Part shown: positions 33,483 to 42,597 of the stretch, piece after piece | Position numbering within the stretch: position 1 is the stretch's first letter | How the letters are laid out: the number at the start of each line of letters is the position of its first letter | NCBI RefSeq assembly: GCF_022750545.1 | Contig: NZ_PUIC01000002.1 | Span: forward strand, 1 to 64,000 | Length of the DNA stretch: 64,000 bases | Source of the DNA: Caulobacter sp. CCUG 60055 | GTDB taxonomy: Bacteria; Pseudomonadota; Alphaproteobacteria; Caulobacterales; Caulobacteraceae | Direction of reading: 5' to 3' | The notes under the pieces: generated by a model | Databases searched by the model: none | Seen by the model: only the letters and a program-made list of their open reading frames with translations | Told to the model about the DNA's origin: nothing | Program-made: the position numbers and the translations under genes

Positions 33483-34811
33483 ATGAGTCAGGAGTTCGCC
33501 GTCCCGTCATCGTCCCGCCTCGAACGGGACGCACGCAGGATCAACGCGGAACACGCCAAGGTCGCTCCCGGCGAAATCGCCATCGGCGTGATCATCGGCA
33601 GGATGTCGGAGTTCTTCGACTTCTTCGTCTACGCCATCGCCTCGGTGCTGGTGTTCCCGCAGCTGTTCTTTCCGAACGTCGATCGGCTGACCGGCACGCT
33701 GTACGCCTTCGCCATCTTCGCCCTGGCCTTCCTGGCCCGGCCGATCGGCTCGGTGATCTTCACGGTCATCGACCGCCGCCACGGGCGCGGGGTCAAGCTG
33801 ACCATCGCGCTGTTCCTGCTCGGCGGTTCGACGGCGGCGATCAGCTTCCTGCCCGGCTACGCCCAGGCCGGAGTCCTGGCGGTGTGGCTGCTGGCGGTCT
33901 GCCGGATCGGCCAAGGGCTGGCCCTGGCCGGCGCCTGGGACGGCCTGGCCTCCTTGCTGGCCCTCAACGCGCCCGAGAACCGGCGCGGCTGGTATGCGAT
34001 GATGCCCCAGCTCGGCGCGCCGCTGGGCTTCCTGCTGGCCGCCGGCCTGTTCGCCTTCTTCGTCGGCTCGCTGTCGACGGCCGACTTCCTCGACTGGGGC
34101 TGGCGCTATCCGTTCTTCGTCGCCTTCGCCGTCAATGTCGTGGCGCTGTTCGCTCGCCTGCGGCTGGTGGCCACCGAGGAGTTCGGCCGCCTGTTCGAAC
34201 GCCGCGAACTGAAGCCCGTCTCGGTGCGGCAACTGATCCGGGGCCAGGGCGGCTACATCCTGATCGGCGCCTTCGCGCCCCTGGCCAGCTTCGCCATGTT
34301 CCATCTGGTCACGGTGTTTCCGCTGTCCTGGGTGACGCTGTTCGAGGGCGAGAAGGCGGTCAGCTTCCTGCGCCTGGAGATGCTGGGGGCCTGCGTCGGC
34401 CTGCTCGGCATCGTCGCCTCGGGCCTGATCGCCGACCGCATCAACCGCCGCAACCAGCTGGCGCTGGCCGCCCTGCTGATCGCGGCCTTCAGCTTCGTGG
34501 CCCCGTCGCTGCTGGCGGGCGGTCCGGCCGGCGAGACGGCCTTCATGCTGATCGGCTTCGGCGTGCTGGGCCTGTCGTTCGGCCAGGCCGCCGGCGCGGT
34601 CAGCGCCAATTTCGCCCGACGCTACCGCTACACCGGCGCGGCCCTGACCTCGGACCTGTCGTGGCTGCTGGGCGCCGGCTTCGCGCCGCTGGTCGCGCTG
34701 AGCCTGTCGAGCCGCTTCGGGTTGTTCGCGGTGGGCGGCTATCTGCTGTCGGGCGCGCTCTGCACCCTGGTCGCTCTGACGGTCAACCGGCGGCTCGAAC
34801 TGCGCGAATAG
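33483..34811 (+). CDS. Metabolite:H+ symporter (MHS/MFS family)
   Basis: This 442-residue protein has about 12 membrane helices. The start (GEIAIGVIIGRMSEFFDFFVYAIA) and the loop after helix 2 (ARPIGSVIFTVIDRRHGR) are the marks of the MHS group, which includes ProP, ShiA and citrate carriers. These symporters import organic acids, betaines or aromatic acids with protons. It stands alone, with no catabolic gene next to it, so the substrate is not known. It is convergent with the TetR gene. Confidence 0.88.
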   Translation: MSQEFAVPSSSRLERDARRINAEHAKVAPGEIAIGVIIGRMSEFFDFFVYAIASVLVFPQLFFPNVDRLTGTLYAFAIFALAFLARPIGSVIFTVIDRRHGRGVKLTIALFLLGGSTAAISFLPGYAQAGVLAVWLLAVCRIGQGLALAGAWDGLASLLALNAPENRRGWYAMMPQLGAPLGFLLAAGLFAFFVGSLSTADFLDWGWRYPFFVAFAVNVVALFARLRLVATEEFGRLFERRELKPVSVRQLIRGQGGYILIGAFAPLASFAMFHLVTVFPLSWVTLFEGEKAVSFLRLEMLGACVGLLGIVASGLIADRINRRNQLALAALLIAAFSFVAPSLLAGGPAGETAFMLIGFGVLGLSFGQAAGAVSANFARRYRYTGAALTSDLSWLLGAGFAPLVALSLSSRFGLFAVGGYLLSGALCTLVALTVNRRLELRE

Positions 34812-34862
34812 GCGTCGTGACGAGGTCCGGAGCGGCGGCCCGCTCCGGATCGCCCTGGAGCC

Positions 34863-35504
34863 CTAGTCCCGCGCCGGGCCGAGATGGAGCGCGATCAAGC
34901 CGCGCCCGGTCCTGGCCAAGGCCCGGACAGGGCCGTCGCCGCCCAGGGTGACGCGGGCGCTGCACGAGCCCTCCATCAACAGCATCAGCCCGTCGGCGAG
35001 GTCGTCGTTCGGCGCGCCGGCCCGCCGGGCGAGTTCGGTCAGCCGCCGGTGCAGCTCGCGCTTGTGCTCCATCGACACCTTCTGGGCGGGATGGTCGGTC
35101 TCGTGCAGTTCGATGGCGGCGTTGGCCAGGGGGCAGCCGTGGACGTCGCTCTCGGCGGCCTTGACCTCGGAGGCGTCGAACAGCGCCTCCAGCTGCTGGC
35201 GCGGGTCGCAGGTGCACGACAGCACCTCGTCCCACCAGCGCCAATAGTCCCGCGCCTGCTCGCGCATGACCTCGGCGATCAGCTCGTCCTTGGAGGGGAA
35301 GTTGCGATACAGCGTCATCTTGGTGGCTTCGGCCTCGCTGGCGATGGTCTCGACGCCGACCGCGCGGATGCCGCGTTCGTAGAAGGTTCGGCGGGCGGTC
35401 TCGAAGATGCGCTCGCGGGCAGGGCGGCGCAGGGTCTGCGCGCCGGTCCCATCGACCTCCGAATCGTCCACGGCCGTCTCCTCCTCAGAATTTCTGATGG
35501 CCAT
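34863..35504 (-). CDS. TetR-family repressor of the RND efflux operon
   Basis: ATG 35504 gives a 213-residue protein. The N-terminal helix-turn-helix is typical (RERIFETARRTFYERGIRAVGVETIASEAEATKMTLYRNFPSKDELI). The ligand domain follows (CTCDPRQQLEALFDASEV; GCPLANAAIELHE). It is divergent from the RND operon across a region with two candidate operators, one between the -35 and -10 boxes. Repression relieved by the exported compound is the expected mode. It has two conserved-looking Cys in a CTCD segment, but no clear metal site. Confidence 0.88.
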   Translation of the reverse strand: MAIRNSEEETAVDDSEVDGTGAQTLRRPARERIFETARRTFYERGIRAVGVETIASEAEATKMTLYRNFPSKDELIAEVMREQARDYWRWWDEVLSCTCDPRQQLEALFDASEVKAAESDVHGCPLANAAIELHETDHPAQKVSMEHKRELHRRLTELARRAGAPNDDLADGLMLLMEGSCSARVTLGGDGPVRALARTGRGLIALHLGPARD

Positions 35505-35520
35505 ATTTCGGCCACGCTGG

Positions 35521-35578
35521 TTGACGCGCGAGTGACCGGTCAGTATCTCTCTGCTTCGCAAAGAGACCGAACGGTATC
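35521..35578 (+). promoter_or_regulatory. Promoter with two candidate TetR operators for the RND operon
   Basis: A TTGACG box (35521-35526) and TATCTC (35544-35549), 17 bases apart, face the efflux operon. TGACCGGTCA (35533-35542), a perfect palindrome, lies between them. A second inverted repeat, GAGACCG-AA-CGGTATC (35563-35578), lies just downstream. Both share ACCG/CGGT halves, so a TetR dimer could cover the promoter. Confidence 0.65.
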
Positions 35579-35673
35579 GTCACTTCCCTAACAATCGTTT
35601 CAGGTCGCCGCCTCGTCAAGTGCGGCGCCGGGACGCTCCCCAAGACCGCGCTGTCACGAGGATCGGAATTCCC

Positions 35674-36876
35674 ATGCGTTTCCGGCAGATCATCACGACC
35701 TTCACCGTCCTCGCTGCCGTCGTCGGGGTGGCCGGCTGCCACGCCGCCGCCCAGGAGGAAGCCAAGCCCCCGGTCCAGCAGGTGTCGGTCGCCGAGGTGC
35801 AGACCCGCTCGCTGCGGCAGTGGGACGAGTTCACCGGCCGGCTCGAGGCGGTCGACAGCGTCGAGGTGCGGCCGCGCGTCGGCGGCTATGTCGACGCCGT
35901 GCGGCTCCAGGAGGGCGCGCGGGTGCGCAAGGGGCAGGTGCTGTTCCAGATCGACGCCCGGCCGTTCCAGGCCGAGGTCGACCGCCTGACCGCCGAGGTC
36001 GCCCGCGCCCGCGCCAAGCTCGACCTGGCCGTGTCCGACCGCGAGCGCGGCCAGCGGCTGCTCGACCAGAACGCGGTAGCCAAGAGCGAGTACGACCGCC
36101 TGCAGTCCGAGGAGCGTTCGGCGCGGGCCGACGTGGCGGCGGCGACGGCGGCGTTGCAGGTCGCCCGGCTGAACCTCGAGTTCACCCGGGTGGTCTCGCC
36201 CATCGACGGACGGGTGTCGCGCGCCCTGATCACCCAGGGCAACCTCGTCACCAACGCCAGCCTGCTGACGACGGTGGTCTCGGACACGCCGATCTACGCC
36301 GCCTTCAACGCCGACGAGCAGACCTTCCTGAAGTACGCCGGCGCCGAGCGGGGCAAGGACAGCCCCGTCTATATGGGCCTGATGACCGAGACCGGCTATC
36401 CGCACCAGGGCCGGCTGCACTTCATCGACAACGCCGTCGACGCCAAGAGCGGCACGATCATGGGGCGGGCGGTGTTCGACAACGCCGACGGCCGCTTCAC
36501 GCCGGGCCTGTTCGCCCGCATCCGGCTGGTCAGCCAGCAGGCCGAGACGGTCGCCCTGGTTCCCGACCGCGCCATCGCCGCCGACCTGGGCAAGCGCTAC
36601 GTGCTGGTGGTCGGGCGCGGCGAGCGGGTCGAGTACCGGCCCGTGACCCTGGGCGCCCTGGCCGGCGACCTGCGCATCGTGCGCGCCGGCCTCAACGCCG
36701 GCGACCGCGTGGTGGTCGGCGGCCTGCAGAAGGTCAAGCCGGGCGACGCGGTCAAGCCGACGCTGCTCAAGGCCCAGGCGGTCAGCGCCGACGCGCTCAA
36801 GGACCTCGGACAGGTCGAGGCCGGGCCGGCCCAGGTCGCCCAGGCGTCGCCGCCGTCCGCGACCCGCCTGAACTGA
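35674..36876 (+). CDS. RND efflux periplasmic adaptor (membrane fusion protein), lipoprotein
   Basis: ATG 35674 after a GAGGATCGG sequence gives a 400-residue lipoprotein (lipobox VAGC, Cys22). Residues follow the adaptor order: a beta-barrel/lipoyl part (RPRVGGYVDAVRLQEGARVRKGQVLFQID), a coiled-coil hairpin (ERGQRLLDQNAVAKSEYDRLQSEER), the second lipoyl half (FTRVVSPIDGRVSRAL) and a membrane-proximal domain. It joins the inner-membrane pump to the outer-membrane channel. This is the AcrA/MexA group. The next gene begins 82 bases later, after a hairpin. Confidence 0.92.
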   Translation: MRFRQIITTFTVLAAVVGVAGCHAAAQEEAKPPVQQVSVAEVQTRSLRQWDEFTGRLEAVDSVEVRPRVGGYVDAVRLQEGARVRKGQVLFQIDARPFQAEVDRLTAEVARARAKLDLAVSDRERGQRLLDQNAVAKSEYDRLQSEERSARADVAAATAALQVARLNLEFTRVVSPIDGRVSRALITQGNLVTNASLLTTVVSDTPIYAAFNADEQTFLKYAGAERGKDSPVYMGLMTETGYPHQGRLHFIDNAVDAKSGTIMGRAVFDNADGRFTPGLFARIRLVSQQAETVALVPDRAIAADLGKRYVLVVGRGERVEYRPVTLGALAGDLRIVRAGLNAGDRVVVGGLQKVKPGDAVKPTLLKAQAVSADALKDLGQVEAGPAQVAQASPPSATRLN

Positions 36877-36920
36877 CCGCCCGGCTCCGGCCGGAAACCG
36901 ACGCTCCCAGCCCTTTCAAC

Positions 36921-36940
36921 CGGCCGCCCTCCGGCGGCCG
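36921..36940 (+). other. Hairpin between the adaptor and pump genes
   Basis: CGGCCGCC-CTCC-GGCGGCCG is a perfect eight-pair hairpin in the 82-base gap. It could lower or stabilise expression of the pump relative to the adaptor. No T-run follows. Confidence 0.35.
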
Positions 36941-36958
36941 ATCCCTGGACCCTGCGCC

Positions 36959-39900
36959 ATGAACTTCTCGAACTTCTTCATCGGCCGCCCACGGTTCGCC
37001 GCGGTGCTGTCGATCGTCATCTTCATCGCCGGGATGGTGGCGCTGCCGCTGCTGCCGATCAGCGAGTACCCCGAGGTGGTGCCCCCGACCGTGGTGGTGC
37101 GCGCCTCCTATCCGGGCGCCAACCCGGCCACCATCGGCCAGACGGTGGCCTCGCCCCTGGAGCAGGCGATCAACGGCGTCGAGGGGATGATCTACCAGTC
37201 CTCGCAGGCGGCGTCGGACGGCACGATGATGCTGACCATCACCTTCGCCCTAGGCACCGACCTCGACAAGGCCCAGGTGCAGGTCCAGAACCGCGTCGCC
37301 CAGGCCCTGCCCAAGCTGCCGCAGGAGGTGCAGCGCATCGGCGTGACCACCGACAAGTCGTCGCCGAACCTGTCCCTGGTCGTCCACCTGGTCTCGCCGG
37401 ACGACCGCTACGACATGCTCTACCTGTCGAACTACGCGCAGCTGCACGTGCTCGATCGGCTGAAGCGCATCAACGGCGTCGGCGACGTGCAGATCTTCGG
37501 GGCCGGCGCCTATTCCATGCGCGTCTGGCTCGATCCCGAGAAGGTCGCCTCGCACGGCATGACCGCCGGCGACGTGGTCGCCGCCCTGCGCGAGCAGAAC
37601 GTCCAGGTCGCCGCCGGCCAGCTCGGCGCGCCGCCGGCGCCCGGCCAGGCGGCGTTCCAGCTTTCCGTCGACGCGCCCGGCCGCCTGGTCAGCGAGCAGC
37701 AGTTCGGCGAGGTCGTCATCCGCTCGGGCCAGAACGGCGAGATCACCCGCCTGCGCGACGTCGCCCGCATCGAGCTGGGCTCGAACACCTACGCCCTGCG
37801 CTCGCTGCTCGACAACCAGCCGGCCGTGGCCATGCCGATCTTCCAGCGCCCGGGCTCCAACGCCCTCGACATGGCCAAGCAGGTCAAGTCGACCATGGAG
37901 GAGCTGAAGAAGGAGTTCCCGCAGGGCGTCGAGTACCGGATCGTCTACGACACCACCGCCTTCACCAAGGAATCCATCAAGTCGGTGATCCACACCCTGG
38001 TCGAGGCCATCGTCCTGGTGGTGCTGGTGGTCATCGTCTTCCTGCAGGGCTGGCGCGCCTCGGTGATCCCGCTGATCGCCGTGCCGGTGTCGCTGATCGG
38101 CGCCCTGGCGGTGATGCTGATGATGGGCTTCGGCCTCAACGCCCTGACCTTGTTCGGGCTGGTGCTGGCCATCGGCATCGTCGTCGACGACGCCATCGTC
38201 GTGGTCGAGAACGTCGAGCGCAACATCTCGCTCGGGCTCGCGCCCGCCGACGCCGCCCGCCGGGCGATGGGCGAGGTCACCGGCCCGATCATCTCCACGG
38301 CCCTGGTGCTGTGCGCGGTGTTCGTCCCGACCGCGTTCATCACCGGCCTGACCGGCCAGTTCTACCGCCAGTTCGCCCTGACCATCGCCATCTCGACGGT
38401 GATCTCGGCCTTCAACTCCCTGACCCTGTCGCCGGCCCTGGCCGCTGTGCTGCTCAGGTCGCACGACGCGCCCAAGGACCGCTTCCAGAAGCTGATCGAC
38501 GCGGCGCTCGGCTGGCTGTTCACGCCGTTCAACCGGGTGTTCGCCGCCGGTTCGGCCGGCTATGTCCGCGGCGTCGGCAAGTTGCTCGGCCGTTCCGGCG
38601 CGGCCCTGGCGCTCTATGCCGGCCTGCTGGCCCTCACCGTCCTCGGGTTCGCCAAGACCCCGACCGGCTTCGTGCCCCAGCAGGACAAGCAGTACGTCGT
38701 GGCGGTGATCCAGCTGCCCGACGCCGCCTCGCTGGACCGCACCGAGGCGGTGGTGCGCCAAGTCACCGACCTTGGCCTCAAGACCCCCGGCGTCGCCCAC
38801 GCCGTCGCCTTCCCGGGCCTGTCGGTCAACGGCCTGATGAACAGTCCGAACTCGGCGGCGGTGTTCTTCCCCCTGACCGACTTCAAGGAGCGTCGCAGCG
38901 AGGCGCTGTCCGTCACCGGCCTGGCCCAGACCCTGAACCAGAAGTTCGGGGCCATCCCCGACGCCCAGGTCGCCGTCTTCCCGCCGCCCTCGGTGCAGGG
39001 GCTGGGCACCATCGGCGGCTTCCGCATGCAGATCGAGGACCGGGCCGGCCTGGGCCCCGACGCCCTCTACGCCGCCACCCAGAACCTGATCGCCAAGGCG
39101 TCCAAGGACCCGGCCCTGGCCAACCTGTTCTCCAGCTATCAGGTGGGCGTGCCCAAGATCGCCGCCGACATCGACCGCGAGAAGGCGCGGGCGCAGGGGG
39201 TGTCGCTGACCAACCTGTTCGAGACCATGCAGGTCTATCTCGGCTCGCTCTACGTGAACGACTTCAACCGCTTCGGGCGCACCTACCAGGTCAACGTCCA
39301 GGCCGACCAGCGCTTCCGCCTGCAGCCCGAGCAGATGCTTCGCCTGCAGACCCGCAACGGCGCCGGCCAGATGATCCCCCTGGGCTCGTTCGTCACCTTC
39401 CGCGACGCGGTCGGCCCGGACCGGGAGTCGCACTACAACGGCGACCTGACCGCCGAGATCAACGGCGGGCCGGCTCCCGGCTATTCCAGCGGCCAGGCCC
39501 AGAAGGCGCTGGAGACCCTGGCCAAGCAGGAGCTGCCCAACGGCATGGGCTTCGAGTGGACCGAGCTGACCTACCAGCAGATCCTGGCCGGGGACACGGC
39601 GGCCTACATCTTCCCGCTCTGCGTGCTGCTGGTCTTCCTGGTGCTGGTCGCCCAGTACGAGAGCTGGAGCCTGCCGCTGGTGGTGATCCTGATCGTGCCG
39701 ATGTGTCTGCTGTCGGCCCTGGTCGGCGTGCAGATCAGCCGCGGCGACAACAACATCTTCACCCAGATCGGGCTGATCGTGCTGGTGGGGCTGGCGTGCA
39801 AGAACGCCATCCTGATCGTCGAGTTCGCCAGGGAGCGCGAGCAGCACGGGGCCTCGGTGCTGGAGGCGGTGCTCGACGCCTGCCGCCTGCGCCTGCGGCC

Positions 39901-40129
39901 GATCCTGATGACCTCGGTGGCCTTCATCATGGGGGTCGCCCCCCTGGTGACCTCGCACGGCGCCGGCGCCGAGATGCGGCGGGCCATGGGCGTGGCGGTG
40001 TTCGCCGGCATGCTCGGCGTCACCCTGTTCGGCCTGGCCCTGACCCCGGTCTTCTACTTCGTCATCCGCCGCTTCACCGGCCGCAAGGCCGCCGCCGCCC
40101 TGCCGGCGGCCGACGCCCCCAACCCGTGA
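36959..40129 (+). CDS. RND efflux inner-membrane pump (HAE1 family)
   Basis: This 1056-residue protein has the two-repeat RND structure: 12 membrane helices with large periplasmic loops after helices 1 and 7. Start FFIGRPRFAAVLSIVIFIAGMVALP and GANPATIGQTVASPLEQAINGVEGM are the HAE1 signatures. Helix 4 has the proton-relay pair in GIVVDDAIVVVENVER (Asp-Asp). A second helix has GLIVLVGLACKNAILIVEFARE, containing the Lys of the relay. It exports hydrophobic compounds with protons. It sits between adaptor and outer-membrane channel genes. Confidence 0.95.
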   Translation: MNFSNFFIGRPRFAAVLSIVIFIAGMVALPLLPISEYPEVVPPTVVVRASYPGANPATIGQTVASPLEQAINGVEGMIYQSSQAASDGTMMLTITFALGTDLDKAQVQVQNRVAQALPKLPQEVQRIGVTTDKSSPNLSLVVHLVSPDDRYDMLYLSNYAQLHVLDRLKRINGVGDVQIFGAGAYSMRVWLDPEKVASHGMTAGDVVAALREQNVQVAAGQLGAPPAPGQAAFQLSVDAPGRLVSEQQFGEVVIRSGQNGEITRLRDVARIELGSNTYALRSLLDNQPAVAMPIFQRPGSNALDMAKQVKSTMEELKKEFPQGVEYRIVYDTTAFTKESIKSVIHTLVEAIVLVVLVVIVFLQGWRASVIPLIAVPVSLIGALAVMLMMGFGLNALTLFGLVLAIGIVVDDAIVVVENVERNISLGLAPADAARRAMGEVTGPIISTALVLCAVFVPTAFITGLTGQFYRQFALTIAISTVISAFNSLTLSPALAAVLLRSHDAPKDRFQKLIDAALGWLFTPFNRVFAAGSAGYVRGVGKLLGRSGAALALYAGLLALTVLGFAKTPTGFVPQQDKQYVVAVIQLPDAASLDRTEAVVRQVTDLGLKTPGVAHAVAFPGLSVNGLMNSPNSAAVFFPLTDFKERRSEALSVTGLAQTLNQKFGAIPDAQVAVFPPPSVQGLGTIGGFRMQIEDRAGLGPDALYAATQNLIAKASKDPALANLFSSYQVGVPKIAADIDREKARAQGVSLTNLFETMQVYLGSLYVNDFNRFGRTYQVNVQADQRFRLQPEQMLRLQTRNGAGQMIPLGSFVTFRDAVGPDRESHYNGDLTAEINGGPAPGYSSGQAQKALETLAKQELPNGMGFEWTELTYQQILAGDTAAYIFPLCVLLVFLVLVAQYESWSLPLVVILIVPMCLLSALVGVQISRGDNNIFTQIGLIVLVGLACKNAILIVEFAREREQHGASVLEAVLDACRLRLRPILMTSVAFIMGVAPLVTSHGAGAEMRRAMGVAVFAGMLGVTLFGLALTPVFYFVIRRFTGRKAAAALPAADAPNP

Positions 40130-40152
40130 GCGCAAGGACCCGGAACCCGACC

Positions 40153-41553
40153 ATGATCCCGATCCGTCCCGCCGCCGCGCTCGCCGCCGCGCTTCTCGTC
40201 TCGGCCTGCGCCGTCGGTCCCCGCTATCAGGCGCCGACGGTCGCGCCGCCGACCTTCCAGAACGCCGATCCCCAGGCCTTCGCGGTCGGCGCCGCCCCCG
40301 AGGCGTCGTGGTGGCGGGCTTTCCAGGACCCGACGCTCGACGACCTGGTCGCCCGCGCCCTGGCCGGCAACCTCGACCTGCGCATCGCCGGCGACCGGGT
40401 GCGCCAGGCCCGGGCCCTGTTCCGCGACGCCGAGCTGGACTTCGCGCCGCGGGTGACCAGCCGGGCCGGCTACGCCGCCAGCAAGCAGCAGCAGCCGGGC
40501 TTCTCCGATCAGCCGACGCACGTCGAGAGCTATCAGGCCGGCTTCGACGCCGCCTGGGAGATCGACCTCTTCGGCCGGGTGCGGCATTCCGTCGAGGCGG
40601 CCAAGGCCGACGCCCAGGCCGCCCGCTCGGACCTGCGCGACGCCCAGGTGGCGGTCGCCGCCGAGGTGGCGCGCAACTATTTCGAGCTGCGCGGCGCGCA
40701 AGCCCGCCTCGCGGTGGCGCGCCGCAACCTCGACACCCAGCGCGAGACGCTGCGCCTGACGCAGGTGCGCTTCGACGTCGGCCGGGGCGACGCCGTCGAC
40801 GTGGCCAGCGCCCAGGCCCGCCTCAACGCCACCGAGGCGCAGATCCCGACGCTGATCGCCGCCGAGAAGCGCGCCAACTACCGGCTGGCGGTCCTGCTCG
40901 GCCAGCGCCCCGGCGCGCTCGACGAGGCGCTCAAGGCGCGCGACGCCGCCACGCCGCCGCTGTTGCGGGCCTTGCCGATCGGAGACGCGGCCGAGCTGCT
41001 GCGCCGCCGGCCGGACGTCCAGGCCGCCGAACGGCGCCTGGCCGGCGAGACGGCGCGGGCGGGGGTGGCGACCGCCGACCTGTTTCCCCGGGTGCGGGTG
41101 TCGGGCTTCATCGGCTTCCTTTCGGGAGACTTCTCGTCCCTGACCGACGCCCGGGGCCGGGCGTGGTCGGTGGCGCCGACCGTCAGCTGGCCGGCCCTCG
41201 ATCTCGGCGGCGCCCGCGCCCGGCTGCGCGCGCAGCAGGCCAGCGCCGACGCCGCCCTGGCCGCCTACGACCAGACCGTGCTGCGGGCGCTGGAGGACCT
41301 GGAGACGGCGCTGGTCGCCTACCGTCAGCAACAGGCCGAGGTCGCCAGCCTGACGGACCAGGCCGCCGCCTCCCGCCGCGCCGCCGAACTGGCGCGCATC
41401 CAGTACAAGGAAGGCCGCATCGACTTCCTGGTCCTGCTCGACGCCGAGCGCACCCTGCTCGCCGCCGAGGATGGGCTGAGCGTGGCCGAGACCGGCGTCA
41501 ACACCGCCGTGGTGGCGGTTTACAAGGCGCTCGGCGGCGGCTGGACCGCCTGA
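40153..41553 (+). CDS. Outer-membrane efflux channel (NodT/OprM-type lipoprotein)
   Basis: From ATG 40153 the protein is 466 residues with lipobox VSAC (Cys19), the usual NodT-type lipid anchor. The start of the mature part, AVGPRYQAPTVAPPTFQ, is characteristic. Two repeated outer-membrane-channel domains follow, each with long helices (YFELRGAQARLAVARRNLDTQ; ELARIQYKEGRIDFLVLLDAERTL). Together with the adaptor and pump it makes a tripartite exporter. It begins 23 bases after the pump gene. Confidence 0.92.
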   Translation: MIPIRPAAALAAALLVSACAVGPRYQAPTVAPPTFQNADPQAFAVGAAPEASWWRAFQDPTLDDLVARALAGNLDLRIAGDRVRQARALFRDAELDFAPRVTSRAGYAASKQQQPGFSDQPTHVESYQAGFDAAWEIDLFGRVRHSVEAAKADAQAARSDLRDAQVAVAAEVARNYFELRGAQARLAVARRNLDTQRETLRLTQVRFDVGRGDAVDVASAQARLNATEAQIPTLIAAEKRANYRLAVLLGQRPGALDEALKARDAATPPLLRALPIGDAAELLRRRPDVQAAERRLAGETARAGVATADLFPRVRVSGFIGFLSGDFSSLTDARGRAWSVAPTVSWPALDLGGARARLRAQQASADAALAAYDQTVLRALEDLETALVAYRQQQAEVASLTDQAAASRRAAELARIQYKEGRIDFLVLLDAERTLLAAEDGLSVAETGVNTAVVAVYKALGGGWTA

Positions 41554-41567
41554 GGCGGCGCCCGCGA

Positions 41568-41598
41568 CCCGGCGGCGTGAACTGAAAGCGCCGCCGGG
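41568..41598 (+). terminator. Terminator-like hairpin after the RND operon
   Basis: CCCGGCGGCG and CGCCGCCGGG form a perfect ten-pair stem around an 11-base loop just after the channel gene. No T-run follows, so termination may need Rho as well. Confidence 0.55.
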
Positions 41599-41726
41599 CG
41601 TTCCTGGCCTGTCAGCTTACCGACACACGGCTGCGCTATCTGAATCCAATCCGGCTGGTTCGGGCGCGCCGCGCCTGGGCCGTCGGCGGTGCGCGTCCCC
41701 GTCATACATCGCGAACGGAGTCCGTC

Positions 41727-42116
41727 ATGGGCATCTTCTCAAGCATCATGGACAAGATCTTCCACCACGGCGGGCAGGACGCGCCCGCCCCGGCGCCCGA
41801 TTCCGCGCCGGCCGACGCCGCCCCGGCCGCCGAGGCCGCTCCCCCGCCGCCGCCCGCGCCGGTCGACGTCGCCGCCGTCCTCGACGGCATCGAGGATCAG
41901 AAGGGCGAGGACCTCAACTGGCGGACCTCGATCGTCGACCTGATGAAGCTGCTCGATCTCGACAGCAGCCTGCAACACCGCAAGGACCTTGCCGGCGAGT
42001 TGCAGTATGATGGCGACACGGACGACAGCGCGAGCATGAACATCTGGCTGCATGCGCAGGTGATGAAGAAGCTGGCCGAGAACGGCGGCGTCGTGCCGGC
42101 CGACCTGCAAGGCTGA
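41727..42116 (+). CDS. DUF3597 family small protein
   Basis: This 129-residue protein begins MGIFSSIMDKIFHHG, followed by an Ala/Pro-rich linker (about residues 19-50). The folded part (VDVAAVLDGIEDQKGEDLNW; RTSIVDLMKLLDLDSSLQHR; NIWLHAQVMKKLAENGG) matches the DUF3597 pattern of a small helical domain. The function is not known; it is usually a single-domain cytoplasmic protein. Its downstream neighbour is the YidB-like gene. No membrane segment is seen. Confidence 0.85.
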   Translation: MGIFSSIMDKIFHHGGQDAPAPAPDSAPADAAPAAEAAPPPPPAPVDVAAVLDGIEDQKGEDLNWRTSIVDLMKLLDLDSSLQHRKDLAGELQYDGDTDDSASMNIWLHAQVMKKLAENGGVVPADLQG

Positions 42117-42153
42117 CCGCCGAGGCGCAGGCCGAACTTGATGGAGGAATGAC

Positions 42154-42525
42154 ATGGGTTTGCTTGACGGCGTTCTGGGCGGCCTGCTGAACCAGCAGGG
42201 CGGCGAAAATCAGAGCGGAAACATCATCGGCGCGCTGCTGGGCGGCGCGAACCAGCAGGGCGGCGCGGCCGGCGGCATCGGCGGGGTTCTCGAAACCCTG
42301 GCGGCCAACGGCATGGCCGACCACGTCGCCTCCTGGCTGGGCGACGGCCACAACCTGCCGATCAGCACCGACCAACTGCGCAGCGCCCTGGGCAATGAAC
42401 AGGTGCAGCAGATGGCCTCGTCGCTGGGCCTGCCGGTCGACGACTTCCTGAAGCATGTCGCCGACCACCTGCCGGCCGCCGCGGCCGCCGGCGCCGCGAC
42501 GCCGGACGACGGCGCCTCGGCCTGA
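42154..42525 (+). CDS. YidB/DUF937 family small protein
   Basis: This 123-residue protein starts MGLLDGVLGGLLNQQGG, rich in Gly and Asn/Gln, then has a helical core (GVLETLAANGMADHVASWLGDG; STDQLRSALGNEQVQQMASSLGL) and an Ala-rich tail. The core is that of YidB/DUF937. Role unknown; in E. coli YidB is a small cytoplasmic protein. It follows the DUF3597 gene by 37 bases with GGAGGAATG before its start, so both are probably transcribed together. Confidence 0.85.
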   Translation: MGLLDGVLGGLLNQQGGENQSGNIIGALLGGANQQGGAAGGIGGVLETLAANGMADHVASWLGDGHNLPISTDQLRSALGNEQVQQMASSLGLPVDDFLKHVADHLPAAAAAGAATPDDGASA

Positions 42526-42531
42526 TTCGGA

Positions 42532-42565
42532 ACTGTCCGGCGGCCCAGGGCGGCCGCCGGACAGT
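42532..42565. terminator. Bidirectional terminator between yidB-like and tetR genes
   Basis: ACTGTCCGGCGGCC, six-base loop and GGCCGCCGGACAGT form a perfect 14-pair stem between convergent genes. It is followed on the plus strand by CTCTTCGTGGATTTT. It suits both directions. Confidence 0.75.
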
Positions 42566-42597
42566 CTCTTCGTGGATTTTCCTCGGCGAGGGGCGCT

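Noticed and set aside
32051-34951. Long plus-strand frame over cyoA and the MHS transporter
   Set aside because: It overlaps a clear transporter in another frame and the cyoA gene on the other strand, with no homology-like motif.
37250-40135. Long minus-strand frame opposite the RND pump
   Set aside because: It mirrors the pump gene, with low-complexity Gly/His/Gln composition and no conserved domain. Long antisense frames are expected at this GC content.
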